From: Fibrobacter succinogenes
GTDB taxonomy: Bacteria > Fibrobacterota > Fibrobacteria > Fibrobacterales > Fibrobacteraceae
Assembly: GCA_902761355.1 (NCBI GenBank)
Contig: CACWJY010000009.1
Coordinates: 1 to 64,000, forward strand
Length of the DNA: 64,000 nt
Direction of reading: 5' to 3'
In this document: positions 23,537-31,758 of the stretch, piece by piece
How positions within the stretch are numbered: the stretch's first letter is position 1
Layout: the number at the start of each line of letters is the position of its first letter
The notes under the pieces: generated by a model
What the model saw: only the letters and a program-made list of their open reading frames with translations
Told to the model about the DNA's origin: nothing
The model's database searches: none
Made by a program: the position numbers and the translations under genes

Positions 23537-24811
23537 ATGAAATTTAAGGCTGTCGCAAAAAAATACAATAGCACAAACCTGGTTCTTCGTATAGCCATTG
23601 CCATTGTTGTTGGCGCTGTGTTGGGATGTTTGATTCCTTCTCAAAAATGGATTGGCGAATTGGGAGTTCTTTTTGTCAATGCCCTTAAGGCGGTTGCTCC
23701 TGTACTTGTCTTTATCTTGATTGTGTGCTCGCTGGCGTCCGGAAAGTCGAACCTGGACCGTCGATTTGGGCGAGTGGCTTTTCTGTACATTGCGAGTACG
23801 CTTGTTGCTTCGCTAGTCGCTGTAACAGCCAGCTTTGTCTTTCCGCAGAATTTGGATTTGGTGAATGCGGCTGATTCGTCGGTAGCTCCGTCCGATATTG
23901 CTGAGGTCATGCACAATTTGCTTGTTCATGCGGTGTCGAACCCATTTGCGGCCATTGTCGAGGCTAACTATATAGGCATTCTTGTTTGGTCTGCTTTTTT
24001 GGGCCTTGCAATCAAAAAGGTTTCGAGCGAAACGACTCTTAAGGTTTTACAGGATTTGACCGATGCTGTATCGATGGTGGTGCGTTGGATTATTAATCTG
24101 GCTCCGTTCGGCATCATGGGTATCATGTTCACGTCTGTTTCTACAAATGGCATTGGAATTTTCAAGACGTATGGCTCGTTGATATTGATACTTGTGGCGA
24201 CGATGCTGTTTATGGGGCTCGTTGTTGTTCCTGCAATTGTGGGTATCGTACTCCGCAGAGATCCCTATCCGCTGGTGTTGAAGTGTCTCAAGAGTAGTGC
24301 TGTGACGGCCTTTTTTACTCGTAGCTCTGCCGCGAATATCCCTGTGAACATGGCTCTTTGCAAAAGACTGGAGCTGGATCGAGAATTTTATTCGGTTTCG
24401 ATTCCGTTGGGAGCTACGATTAATATGAGTGGCGCTGCGATTACCATCACGGTAATGACGCTTGCTACGGTGCATACGCTAGGTATTCCCGTGACCATGT
24501 CTTCGGCGCTGGTGGTGTGCCTGCTTGCAACTCTTGGCGCCTGTGGCACGAGCGGTGTGGCCGGTGGATCTTTGCTCCTGATTCCGTTAGCTTGTGCGCC
24601 TTTTGGAATTTCTTCGGATGTGGCAATGCAGGTGGTGGCTGTAGGCTTTATCATTGGCGTTATTCAGGATAGTCTAGAAACCGCTTTGAACTCGTCGACC
24701 GACGTCATTTTTACGGCGACAGCCGAATACGCTGCCTGGAAAAAACAGGGCCGGCCGTTACCTAAGGATGTGTTCCGCGAACAAAAAACTGAGGAATCCG
24801 GCGAAGAATAA
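23537..24811 (+). CDS. sstT: Serine/threonine:sodium symporter SstT
   Basis: A 424-residue member of the dicarboxylate/amino acid:cation symporter family. Eight helices and two re-entrant loops are expected. Seen are AVAPVLVFILIVCSLA, TRSSAANIPVNMALC for the serine-rich hairpin, SIPLGATINMSGAAITI, and ALNSSTDVIFTA near the C-terminus. These are the SstT forms of the motifs rather than those of GltP. It should import serine or threonine with sodium. The start at 23537 follows AGAGGTG; a GTG two codons earlier is possible. It is divergent from the glycosyltransferase unit, and the 190-base gap contains A/T-rich promoter-like sequence with two TATATT boxes. Confidence 0.9.
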   Translation: MKFKAVAKKYNSTNLVLRIAIAIVVGAVLGCLIPSQKWIGELGVLFVNALKAVAPVLVFILIVCSLASGKSNLDRRFGRVAFLYIASTLVASLVAVTASFVFPQNLDLVNAADSSVAPSDIAEVMHNLLVHAVSNPFAAIVEANYIGILVWSAFLGLAIKKVSSETTLKVLQDLTDAVSMVVRWIINLAPFGIMGIMFTSVSTNGIGIFKTYGSLILILVATMLFMGLVVVPAIVGIVLRRDPYPLVLKCLKSSAVTAFFTRSSAANIPVNMALCKRLELDREFYSVSIPLGATINMSGAAITITVMTLATVHTLGIPVTMSSALVVCLLATLGACGTSGVAGGSLLLIPLACAPFGISSDVAMQVVAVGFIIGVIQDSLETALNSSTDVIFTATAEYAAWKKQGRPLPKDVFREQKTEESGEE

Positions 24812-24838
24812 AAAAAATGAGGAATTGACATCCTCATT
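24811..24838 (-). terminator. Bidirectional terminator between sstT and yhhQ
   Basis: AATGAGGA pairs perfectly with TCCTCATT around seven bases. On the minus strand a run of T follows, serving the queF-yhhQ operon; on the plus strand the tract is weaker. Confidence 0.85.
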
Positions 24839-24868
24839 CTTGAAAATTTCTGAAATCCGAATACTGAA

Positions 24869-25579
24869 TTAGTCTTTCAGCAATTCCGGATGCTTCTCGG
24901 AAATGCGCCGGGCAAGGTACACAAACGGCGTGTCCATGAGCGATGTCACTATAAAGATTCCGTAACCGAAAACGAGAATTTCGCCAATCGTATTCCATGG
25001 GAACACGCCTGCGAAGGCGAGCAGATTGAATACGACCACGTTAATCAGCTGGCTTACCAGGGTAGAACCGTTGTTGCGGAGCCATAGGAATTTTTTCTTG
25101 TTTCCAAACTTCTTTTCGGTCCATTTCCAAACGGCGTGGTAGGCCCATACATCATATAGTTCGCAAATGGCGTAGGCAAACAGGCTTGCAAGCATCACGC
25201 GCGGCGTGTTGGCGAATACGGTGCGGATGGGTTCTGCCATGGTGTCGCCTGCGGCCGGAATATAAAGGAACCAACTTTGCGAAATCAGGATGAAGGTGAC
25301 GTTTGCGAGAATGCCTATCTTGACGCAGCGGCTAGCATCTTTCTTGCCGAAGATTTCACTCATAATGTCGGTTGCCAGGAACGACGAGGCAAAAATCACG
25401 TTGCCGAGCGTGGTGTCGAGACCAAAAGCGTGTACAAGGATCAGCACCTCGATGTTAGCGGCAATGGTGCAGATAACGGTCCAGGCAAAAATGCCCTGCT
25501 TTCCAAAGAAACGGAAAAAGGCGACCAGGCCTCCAAAGAATACGAAAATAGAGGCAATCAGGATAAGTTCGTTTTGCAT
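24869..25579 (-). CDS. yhhQ: Queuosine precursor transporter (YhhQ/QPTR family)
   Basis: A 236-residue inner-membrane protein with six to seven helices. Diagnostic blocks are ANIEVLILV, SFLATDIMSEIFGKKDA, the NNGSTLVSQLINVVVFNLLAF block and the tail MDTPFVYLARR. It should take up preQ0 or preQ1 for queuosine tRNA modification. The gene begins two bases after the queF stop, so uptake and reduction of preQ0 are coupled in one operon. No de novo queuosine genes (queC, queD, queE) are seen here, which fits salvage. Confidence 0.92.
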   Translation of the reverse strand: MQNELILIASIFVFFGGLVAFFRFFGKQGIFAWTVICTIAANIEVLILVHAFGLDTTLGNVIFASSFLATDIMSEIFGKKDASRCVKIGILANVTFILISQSWFLYIPAAGDTMAEPIRTVFANTPRVMLASLFAYAICELYDVWAYHAVWKWTEKKFGNKKKFLWLRNNGSTLVSQLINVVVFNLLAFAGVFPWNTIGEILVFGYGIFIVTSLMDTPFVYLARRISEKHPELLKD

Positions 25580-25581
25580 AG

Positions 25582-26058
25582 TTACTTTCTCCTGTCAATT
25601 GCTGCGAACAGTCTGCTCTTGGCGAGGGCTTCGAATTCGGTGCCCGGCTTGCCGTAGTTGGCGAAGGGGTAGAGAGAAATGCCACCGCGGGGCATAAAGA
25701 GGCCTTCGACCTCGATGTATTTCGGGTCGAGCAGCTTGACCAAATCCTTCATGATAATGTTCACGCAGTCTTCATGAAAGTCGCCGTGGTTACGGAACGA
25801 GAACATGTAAAGCTTTAGGGACTTAGATTCTACTAGGTACTGGTCCGGAATGTAGTTGATTTTGATTTCGGCAAAGTCCGGCTGGCCGGTTTTGGGGCAC
25901 AGACTCGTGAATTCCGGGCAGTTGAAGGTGACCATGTAGTCGTTGCCGGGGTGCTTGTTGGGGAACTTTTCCAGCACTTCGGGACTGTAGGTTGTCTTGT
26001 ACTGGGTTTTATTGTTGCCAAGCAGCGTGACGCCTTCGAGTTCGGCTTCTGAGCGCAT
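25582..26058 (-). CDS. queF: NADPH-dependent preQ0 reductase QueF
   Basis: A 158-residue single-domain QueF that reduces 7-cyano-7-deazaguanine to preQ1. The catalytic cysteine is in [12 protein letters not shown] (residues 52-63) and the NADPH-binding block is [23 protein letters not shown]. This is the short, YkvM-like type. AGGAG lies eight bases before the ATG. A divergent gene (yceD) starts 110 bases away, and a CTATCTTTG -10 lies at 26112-26117 on this strand. Confidence 0.95.
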   Translation of the reverse strand: MRSEAELEGVTLLGNNKTQYKTTYSPEVLEKFPNKHPGNDYMVTFNCPEFTSLCPKTGQPDFAEIKINYIPDQYLVESKSLKLYMFSFRNHGDFHEDCVNIIMKDLVKLLDPKYIEVEGLFMPRGGISLYPFANYGKPGTEFEALAKSRLFAAIDRRK

Positions 26059-26111
26059 AAAATCTCCTAGTTTTGTTTTAGGTCAGGATGGGTTTCGAAC
26101 TGACCGCGGCA

Positions 26112-26117
26112 AAGATA
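26112..26117 (-). promoter_or_regulatory. Promoter -10 box of queF-yhhQ
   Basis: TTCTATCTTTG on the minus strand matches the -10 seen in front of several genes of this window. TTTCAA lies 17 bases upstream as a weak -35. Confidence 0.6.
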
Positions 26118-26129
26118 GAAAAGTATAAG

Positions 26130-26159
26130 TTGACTTGAAAGCCCTATTTTTACTATATT
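26130..26159 (+). promoter_or_regulatory. Promoter of yceD-rpmF-plsX
   Basis: TTGACT at 26130-26135, 18 bases, and TATATT at 26154-26159. The expected start of transcription near 26166 is only about three bases before the TTG start codon. Confidence 0.75.
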
Positions 26160-26168
26160 TGGGCTACT

Positions 26169-26696
26169 TTGAGATTAGATATCGCACAAAAACTTACTGA
26201 TTCCGAAGACCGCCGGGTGGTCTGGTCCCGCTCCGATGCCCCTGAGATCTTCGACGAACTGCACCTCAAGGGCGATCTGGTAGCCGAGGTGCTGGTAAGC
26301 CCCGAAGGCGAAAGCAAGTGTCTTGTGACTGGTACAATCTCCGGAGTGCAAACTCTGACCTGCTCCCGTACCTTGGAGCCGTTCGACCGCCCTTTTTCGA
26401 CTGAAATCGTGGTGGAAGTGACGCGTACCGGGGTTTCGCAACAGGAACTGGACGAAGACGATGTTGATGTTTTTGCCTACCAGATTCCCCAGGGGCAGAG
26501 CTTCGTAGATGTTTCCGAGTGCATCCGACAGCTGGTTATATTGCAAGAACCAGTTGCACCCGTGAAAAATCCTGACGAAGATTTTATCTTTGTATCAAAC
26601 AAACAAGCCGACGGTGGTGAATCGGGCGAAAAGCCCATGGACCCCCGTTGGGATAAACTCAAGGCTCTTAAGAGCAAAATGGAAAATAGGAGTTAA
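26169..26696 (+). CDS. yceD: DUF177 (YceD) family protein
   Basis: A 175-residue protein of the YceD family, which sits before rpmF in many bacteria. Known work links the family to 23S rRNA accumulation. The central block SKCLVTGTISGVQTLTCSRTLEPFDRPF contains the two cysteines of the family, and DEDDVDVFAYQIPQGQSFVDVSECIRQLVILQEP is the conserved second half. A TTG start is used because no in-frame ATG exists nearby. There is no ribosome site; the promoter lies so close that the mRNA is probably leaderless. rpmF and plsX follow closely in one operon. Confidence 0.85.
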   Translation: MRLDIAQKLTDSEDRRVVWSRSDAPEIFDELHLKGDLVAEVLVSPEGESKCLVTGTISGVQTLTCSRTLEPFDRPFSTEIVVEVTRTGVSQQELDEDDVDVFAYQIPQGQSFVDVSECIRQLVILQEPVAPVKNPDEDFIFVSNKQADGGESGEKPMDPRWDKLKALKSKMENRS

Positions 26697-26698
26697 AA

Positions 26699-26887
26699 AT
26701 GGCAGTACCTAAAAGAAAAACCTCGACCGCCCGTCGTGACAAGCGCCGCACCCACTGGAAGATGGAAGTGCCCGCTATGGCTACCTGCGATCATTGCGGT
26801 TCCGTGAAGCGCCCGCACCGCGTGTGCCCGGTTTGCGGCTACTACAATGGTGTCGAAGTGATCAACATGAAGGATGCCGAAGCCTAA
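26699..26887 (+). CDS. rpmF: 50S ribosomal protein L32
   Basis: A 62-residue large-subunit protein. It starts MAVPKRKTSTARRDKRRTHW and carries a zinc ribbon with CDHCG (residues 30-34) and CPVCG (43-47), so it is the zinc-binding form. It starts two bases after the yceD stop with AGGAG upstream and lies in the usual yceD-rpmF-plsX order. Confidence 0.97.
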   Translation: MAVPKRKTSTARRDKRRTHWKMEVPAMATCDHCGSVKRPHRVCPVCGYYNGVEVINMKDAEA

Positions 26888-26918
26888 TTAACGGTTCTAC
26901 TGTTGTAAGGAGATGTCC

Positions 26919-27902
26919 ATGGTAAAAGTTGCTCTTGATGCTCTCGGTGGCGATTTCGCCCCAGACGTTGTGATTGAAGGTGCGGTTAACGCCGTCAACA
27001 AGAATGCCAACCTGCACGTGGTTCTGTGCGGACCGGAGGCCGAGGTCAAGGCTAAGCTTGCAAAGCTTGGCTATGCTGGCAAAGGCATTTCCGTGGTCGA
27101 TGCACCGGACCCTGTGGCCATGGACGAACACCCTGTACAGGTTCTCAAGACGAAACCCCACTCTGGTCTGGTAACTTGCGTTGCCTTGCAGAAGAAGGGA
27201 ATGGTCGATGCCTCCGTGAGCGCCGGTAACTCTGGTGCCATGATGGCTAGCTGCCTCATGCTTCTTGGCCGTACTACAGACAAATTCAGCCGTCCGCCTA
27301 TCGGTTGCGTGATTCCGACTGCAGACCGCCCGATCATCTTGGTCGATGCCGGTGCAAACGTCGACGAACGCGCCGCTACCCTGGTGGATTTCGCCATTGC
27401 TGGTTCCGCTTTCGCCGAGACCTATTTCGGTTACGAAAATCCGAAGGTCGGTCTTTTGAACATGGGCGAAGAAGAACACAAGGGCCCGGCTGTGCTGCAG
27501 GAAGCTCATCAGTTGCTCAAGGCCGCCCCGGTAAACTTTATCGGTAACATCGAAGGCGAAACGCTTATCGAAGGTGTCGCCGACGTGGTGGTGACTTCTG
27601 GCTTTACGGGTAACGTTGTTCTGAAGATGCTCGAAGGCTTCTATGAACTGCACAAGAAGATGTTCGGTGTCATCGATACCCCGAATGGTCGTCGTTTCGA
27701 CGAAATGTGGGACTACCGCATGACGGGTGGCGCCTTGCTGCTCGGCCTGAACGGTACTGGCATTATCGCTCACGGTCGTTCCGATGCTCTCGCTATCGAA
27801 AAGGCTGTGGAAGTGGCTGCCAAGTACGCCGAAAAGGGTGTCTCGAAGAACGTCAACGAACGCTTGCTCGCTATCAAGGATGAACCCTCCGAAGCAAAGT
27901 AA
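26919..27902 (+). CDS. plsX: Phosphate acyltransferase PlsX
   Basis: A 327-residue enzyme that makes acyl-phosphate from acyl-ACP, for phospholipid synthesis with PlsY. It begins MVKVALDALGGDFAPDVVIEG, the standard opening. Later blocks are SAGNSGAMMA, LVDAGANVDE, GLLNMGEEEHKGP, GNIEGETL and VVTSGFTGNVVLKMLEG. The start at 26919 is chosen because AAGGAG lies six bases upstream; an ATG two codons earlier overlaps that ribosome site. The gene ends the yceD operon and is followed by a strong terminator. Confidence 0.96.
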   Translation: MVKVALDALGGDFAPDVVIEGAVNAVNKNANLHVVLCGPEAEVKAKLAKLGYAGKGISVVDAPDPVAMDEHPVQVLKTKPHSGLVTCVALQKKGMVDASVSAGNSGAMMASCLMLLGRTTDKFSRPPIGCVIPTADRPIILVDAGANVDERAATLVDFAIAGSAFAETYFGYENPKVGLLNMGEEEHKGPAVLQEAHQLLKAAPVNFIGNIEGETLIEGVADVVVTSGFTGNVVLKMLEGFYELHKKMFGVIDTPNGRRFDEMWDYRMTGGALLLGLNGTGIIAHGRSDALAIEKAVEVAAKYAEKGVSKNVNERLLAIKDEPSEAK

Positions 27903-27928
27903 TCGTTAGCTTGTACAAAACAAGTTTA

Positions 27929-27967
27929 AGAAAGGAGCCTGCCGCATGGTAGGTTCCTTTCTCTTTT
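27929..27967 (+). terminator. Intrinsic terminator after plsX
   Basis: AGAAAGGAGCCTGCC pairs with GGTAGGTTCCTTTCT with few wobbles around a short loop and ends in a T tract. Confidence 0.88.
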
Positions 27968-28130
27968 TATAGACAACTTTCTGTTGTATGAGCATTGTAT
28001 TTCATTGTGCTTATAATGTCTATTTTTTGTACAAAGTAAAAATATTTTTTCTGGGCTAAATCATGAAGATTTGTAGTGTTTTTGTAATTTGTTGCTATTT
28101 TTTAGAACAAACTCTCAAATAGGAGAACAA

Positions 28131-29822
28131 ATGAAAAAACTACTATGTGCATCTATTATCTCTACATTGGCTTTTGTCGGATGTAGTGACTCTGTAACCT
28201 CTTCTGAAGAATCGTTTGGCGTAAGCAACGCTAAAACAGAAGTTCAGACTGAAGAAAACTTTGGCGTAAATGTCTTGACCAGCCCGATTGTGAGCGATCC
28301 GGAAAACGACCCTTATACAGTCGAGAATATGAGCAAGGCTATGCGCAAACAGCTCCTTGCTAAGTCTGCCGACCCGCAAGAAGTGGAACAGATGACCTTG
28401 GAACCGAACTATCTGTACGTTCGTTTCTTGGCCGAAGGTAAGGAAGGTGTTGCTCAGCTTAGGGCTTATGACACCTCTTTGGTGCTTTTTAAGCATCCGT
28501 TGGACTATAAGCCGATTCGTAAGCCGGTGGTGTATAAGGATCCGTCTCTTCCGGATAACGTGATTCCTATGTTTGCAACCGTGCCGGTTGATTATGATTT
28601 CGGCCCTACCAAGTATGAAGTCATTAAGGAACTCTTCTTGGTGGAACCTCTGGATGGTGAAGACGAAACCGATTCAAAGTCTCTCTTGAAAAAAGCGGCA
28701 GATGTATCGAGTGCCTCTGTGTTAAGCAAAATGGAAGCCATGGGTGTTTCTTTGCAAGATGTAGAATGGGAATCGCTCAACATGACGGGCAATTTGTCTA
28801 ATCGCGTTAAGGATAGTGGTGCCCAGATTGGAAAGAATGCTCCGATGGCATGGTCTCTATTTAGCAGCGCCAAAAAACTTGGTGGTCAGTTGAAGTTCAA
28901 GGATGACTATTTGGGAGATCAGCCCTTGGTGGGTGTTCGCGTGACCGGTGGTTATTCCTATTATTGGCGTGAAGCTCATACCGATAAGGATGGTAAATTT
29001 AGCATTCCGGAAAAGTGGTCTTTTGATATTGACTACGAAGCGAATTTTGATGCAGAAGATTTCTTGCTGGAAGATGGTCATTCCTCTTATGGTGAAGATC
29101 TTGAAATAGAAAAGAATAACAAACATTCTGATTGGAATGAAACCTTCACGGGTGATAAGGCTAAGTGGTGCATTGTGTGGACTGCCGCTTACCAGTATTG
29201 GTATGGTGATAACTTCGGTCTTAAGAGACCGAGGCAGAATACTGCTACGAACTGGAGCTTAGATATTGAAGTGTATTATAAAAATGAAAAGGATTATAAG
29301 AACAATGTTTATTCAAGTGGAAGCTCTATAGGAAATTATGATGGAACTTTAGGCCTTGAAGATATCTGCATTCTTGCTTATAATCAGTCTTCTAAAACAA
29401 TTTACTCGACGACAATTCATGAGGTTGCTCATAGTTCCCATTATTGGAATACCTCTAAATCGCTTATGACTTTCTTTGAATTGCCTTATGGTTTTAGGAA
29501 TACCTATACACGTGGCGTAGAAAATTACTTTACAACAAAGCGTTATGGATCTCCTGCCCATACGAATTTTAACAAAGATTATACTGGAATCTTTGATGAT
29601 TTGATGGACAGTGACAAAAATTATAAAGCGAAAAATGGTGTCGTAGCTTCTGGTGATGCCGTTCAGGGGTTTAAAATAACTGAATTGGAGAAAAGTGTTT
29701 TTGGGTCATCGAATTTGGATGGAATGAAGAAGTACTTGAAAAAGAATTATCCGTCTGGCTCGAATGGACGTAAATATACTGAATCTGCAATGGATAATTT
29801 ATTTAATTATTGGACGAAGTAG
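28131..29822 (+). CDS. Putative zinc metallopeptidase lipoprotein with a carboxypeptidase-regulatory-like domain
   Basis: A 563-residue exported lipoprotein. The signal ends in AFVGC (lipid cysteine at 18). A middle part (near 265-310) reads PLVGVRVTGGYSYYWREAHT then DKDGKFSIPEKW, a carboxypeptidase-regulatory-like beta fold. The C-terminal half holds HEVAHSSH from residue 430, an HExxH zinc site, and GVENYF about 30 residues later, with Glu464 as a possible third ligand. This pattern suits a gluzincin-type peptidase. I do not recognise a named family. AGGAG lies before the start; the frame is open 14 codons further without support. The next gene, a small lipoprotein, follows after 12 bases. 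Substrate and cell role are unknown. Confidence 0.7.
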   Translation: MKKLLCASIISTLAFVGCSDSVTSSEESFGVSNAKTEVQTEENFGVNVLTSPIVSDPENDPYTVENMSKAMRKQLLAKSADPQEVEQMTLEPNYLYVRFLAEGKEGVAQLRAYDTSLVLFKHPLDYKPIRKPVVYKDPSLPDNVIPMFATVPVDYDFGPTKYEVIKELFLVEPLDGEDETDSKSLLKKAADVSSASVLSKMEAMGVSLQDVEWESLNMTGNLSNRVKDSGAQIGKNAPMAWSLFSSAKKLGGQLKFKDDYLGDQPLVGVRVTGGYSYYWREAHTDKDGKFSIPEKWSFDIDYEANFDAEDFLLEDGHSSYGEDLEIEKNNKHSDWNETFTGDKAKWCIVWTAAYQYWYGDNFGLKRPRQNTATNWSLDIEVYYKNEKDYKNNVYSSGSSIGNYDGTLGLEDICILAYNQSSKTIYSTTIHEVAHSSHYWNTSKSLMTFFELPYGFRNTYTRGVENYFTTKRYGSPAHTNFNKDYTGIFDDLMDSDKNYKAKNGVVASGDAVQGFKITELEKSVFGSSNLDGMKKYLKKNYPSGSNGRKYTESAMDNLFNYWTK

Positions 29823-29834
29823 AGTACTTTGAAA

Positions 29835-30200
29835 ATGAAGGCATTTTTGCTTTTCGCTTTAGTGGTTACGTTTTTGGGGTGTGCCGAAGATGATCCGAAT
29901 AAGCTAAGTTTTCTTTTTAAGATAAAGAATGTTTCTGAAAAAAATGTCTCGTATTGTTTGTCTCTGGAAAACAGAAGTGCATGTGATACATTATTTTCTA
30001 AAGATTCCGTATCGTTTGAAAGAAAGTTCGATTCGCTTCAATTTGGCGACCCCTGTAGTTATAGTGACGTGCTAAATGAATATCGTTTCTTGGATGATTC
30101 GATTGATGTTGAGGTGGAAGCAAAAGTGCTATCGAGTAGAAACTATGATGATTTTGGCTGCATAGTTGACTTAATTCAAATTGAATTTAAGGAAAAATAA
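29835..30200 (+). CDS. Small lipoprotein of unknown function
   Basis: A 121-residue protein with signal MKAFLLFALVVTFLGC (lipid cysteine at 16). The mature part is acidic and has five further cysteines in SYCLSLENRSACDTLF, GDPCSYSD and FGCIVDL, so disulfides are likely. No known domain is recognised. It starts 12 bases behind the peptidase gene and may be co-expressed with it as a partner or inhibitor; that is a guess from position. Base use is A/T-rich like the end of the peptidase gene. Confidence 0.65.
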   Translation: MKAFLLFALVVTFLGCAEDDPNKLSFLFKIKNVSEKNVSYCLSLENRSACDTLFSKDSVSFERKFDSLQFGDPCSYSDVLNEYRFLDDSIDVEVEAKVLSSRNYDDFGCIVDLIQIEFKEK

Positions 30201-30215
30201 GCGTCCAAGTGGATT

Positions 30216-31277
30216 CTACTTGTAAACTCTGATGTAGTCGACAAGCATTTCGTTCGGAAATTGGATGTCGTCTACTTCAAAGCCAGGCCAGTTGCCGGCG
30301 ACGGCAATGTTCAACAGTAAGAAAAATGGCTTATGAAAAGCGTCGGTCCCTCCGGCGCTATTTTCTATAGAAATTTCATGGTATTTAAAGTCGTCTACGT
30401 ACATGGTGATCGTTTTTTCGTCCCATGTGAGTTTGTAGGTATGGAACTGCGTGATGTCTAAGGCGATGCTGGTTCCGTAATAATCGCTGGTCTTGTTGCC
30501 GTATTCGGCGTGCTGTCCTTCGTATGCCCAATGGTTGGTGCCGTAGACGATGTTTTCGTCGTTGACGGCTTCGATAATGTCTATTTCGCCGCAGGCAGGC
30601 CAGCTTACGTCATCGATGTTTTCGCCAAGCATCCAGAAGGCTGGCCAGATTCCTTTGCCTAGGGGGAGGGCGATGCGGGCTTCGATAGTGCCGTAGGTAA
30701 AACTGAACTTACCCTTGGTGATAAGGCGGGCCGAAGTGTAGCTGGCTCCTTCGTAGCTTTCTTTGTTTGCACGAATGTGGAGGATTCCGTCTTGTATGTA
30801 GGCGTTTTCGGGGCGGGCGGTGTAGTATTGCCATTCGTTATTGCCCCAGCCGGTGGCGCCTGTTTCGAAACTCCATTTAGAGGTGTCGATGGTGGCTCCG
30901 TCGAAATCGTCGTTCCAAAAATAGGGGGATTCACTGGAACTGCTGATGGGTGGTTCGGATGATTGTTCCGAACTTGTTGCGGTTGGTGTAGAACTGGATG
31001 ATTCCGGCTCGGTGTTGGGAAAGCTTGAAGAACTGGATGTAATTAGGTCGGCGCCGTGTTCGCTGAATACCGGCTGGATAAATGAGCTGGAAGATTGTGT
31101 CTCGGTGGATGGGGTTGACGATGTGGGCTCAATGTTGTCGCTGCTCTGGGATGATGTTTCGAGTGGTTGGGTGGACGGGTTGATTATTGTTTCGGTACTG
31201 TCTGATGAACAGGCGGTAAGCGCGACTGCAAGAATTAGCCCTCCAAGGGCGTTGATTTGGTAAAGTTTATGGCTCAT
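30216..31277 (-). CDS. Secreted GH16 beta-glucanase lipoprotein
   Basis: A 353-residue endo-beta-glucanase of the lichenase/laminarinase group. The signal ends in ALTAC (lipid cysteine at 23). A Ser/Thr/Pro-rich linker of about 95 residues follows, typical of Fibrobacter surface enzymes. The catalytic domain starts near YFWNDDFDG and has the active site GEIDIIE with Glu231, Asp233 and Glu236. WPAFWMLG and the tail MLVDYIRVYK are conserved. The EIDIIE form with the extra residue is that of laminarinase-type enzymes rather than EIDIEF lichenases. It should cut beta-1,3 or mixed-linkage glucans at the cell surface. It is convergent with the small lipoprotein gene. Confidence 0.92.
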   Translation of the reverse strand: MSHKLYQINALGGLILAVALTACSSDSTETIINPSTQPLETSSQSSDNIEPTSSTPSTETQSSSSFIQPVFSEHGADLITSSSSSFPNTEPESSSSTPTATSSEQSSEPPISSSSESPYFWNDDFDGATIDTSKWSFETGATGWGNNEWQYYTARPENAYIQDGILHIRANKESYEGASYTSARLITKGKFSFTYGTIEARIALPLGKGIWPAFWMLGENIDDVSWPACGEIDIIEAVNDENIVYGTNHWAYEGQHAEYGNKTSDYYGTSIALDITQFHTYKLTWDEKTITMYVDDFKYHEISIENSAGGTDAFHKPFFLLLNIAVAGNWPGFEVDDIQFPNEMLVDYIRVYK

Positions 31278-31353
31278 ATATGACTTATCCTGGATAAAGA
31301 ATACAATTTTTACGCTGAGAAAATGTTTTTTTTATGAAAAATGGGAATTTATC

Positions 31354-31382
31354 TTGACGAAATTCTCAAAAAAATGTATATA
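31354..31382 (+). promoter_or_regulatory. Promoter of the ArsR-permease operon
   Basis: TTGACG at 31354-31359, a 17-base spacer, and TATATA at 31377-31382. Transcription should start at about 31389, at or next to the ATG of the repressor gene. Confidence 0.75.
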
Positions 31383-31387
31383 TGAAA

Positions 31388-31407
31388 ATATGAATAACTG
31401 TTCATAT
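31388..31407 (+). promoter_or_regulatory. ArsR/SmtB-type operator
   Basis: ATATGAA and TTCATAT form a perfect inverted repeat with a six-base spacer, the classic form for this repressor family. It covers the expected transcription start and the start codon, so the repressor would control its own operon. Confidence 0.8.
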
Positions 31408-31758
31408 ATTAAAAATAAAGAGTTGCATCGTCACGATGAAAGGACGGAAGTGTCTGCGCATGAGGTCTCTCTAGACACTCTTTTTGAACTTTCGGAGTTC
31501 TTTAAGTTCTTCGGCGATACCACGCGTATTCGCATTATCCACCTGATGCTTTCGGGCGAGATTTCGGTGAACGATATTGCCGAAAAATTGAACCTAGAAC
31601 AGTCCGTGGTGAGTCACCAGTTGCGCATTCTGCGTACGGCGAACTTGGTGAAGCCGCGTCGCGACGGTCGCAAGATGTTCTATTCGCTGGACGATGAACA
31701 TATCGGTTTAATTTTCAATACGGGTCTCACGCATATTCTGCATAAGAAGGGTAAGTAA
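31390..31758 (+). CDS. ArsR/SmtB-family metal-sensing repressor
   Basis: A 122-residue winged-helix repressor. The recognition helix region is LNLEQSVVSHQLRILRTANLV, and the wing is RRDGRKMFYSL. The C-terminal helix has D-x-H-x10-H-x2-H (from DDEHIGLIF to THILH), the alpha-5 zinc site of CzrA/SmtB. The N-terminus adds Cys4 and HRHDE, possible extra metal ligands. The ATG lies at the promoter start point, so the mRNA may be leaderless. A GTG 60 bases on with AAAGGA upstream is an alternative, but the N-terminal part aligns with related repressors. The permease gene follows with no spacer; zinc, cadmium or similar ions are the likely signal. Confidence 0.88.
   Translation: MNNCSYIKNKELHRHDERTEVSAHEVSLDTLFELSEFFKFFGDTTRIRIIHLMLSGEISVNDIAEKLNLEQSVVSHQLRILRTANLVKPRRDGRKMFYSLDDEHIGLIFNTGLTHILHKKGK

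Noticed and set aside
29810..29815. A further TTGGAC after ATTATTGGAC, like the sulfur promoter
   Set aside because: It codes the end of the peptidase (NYWTK) and no TATATT lies 18 bases downstream; the gene behind starts too close.
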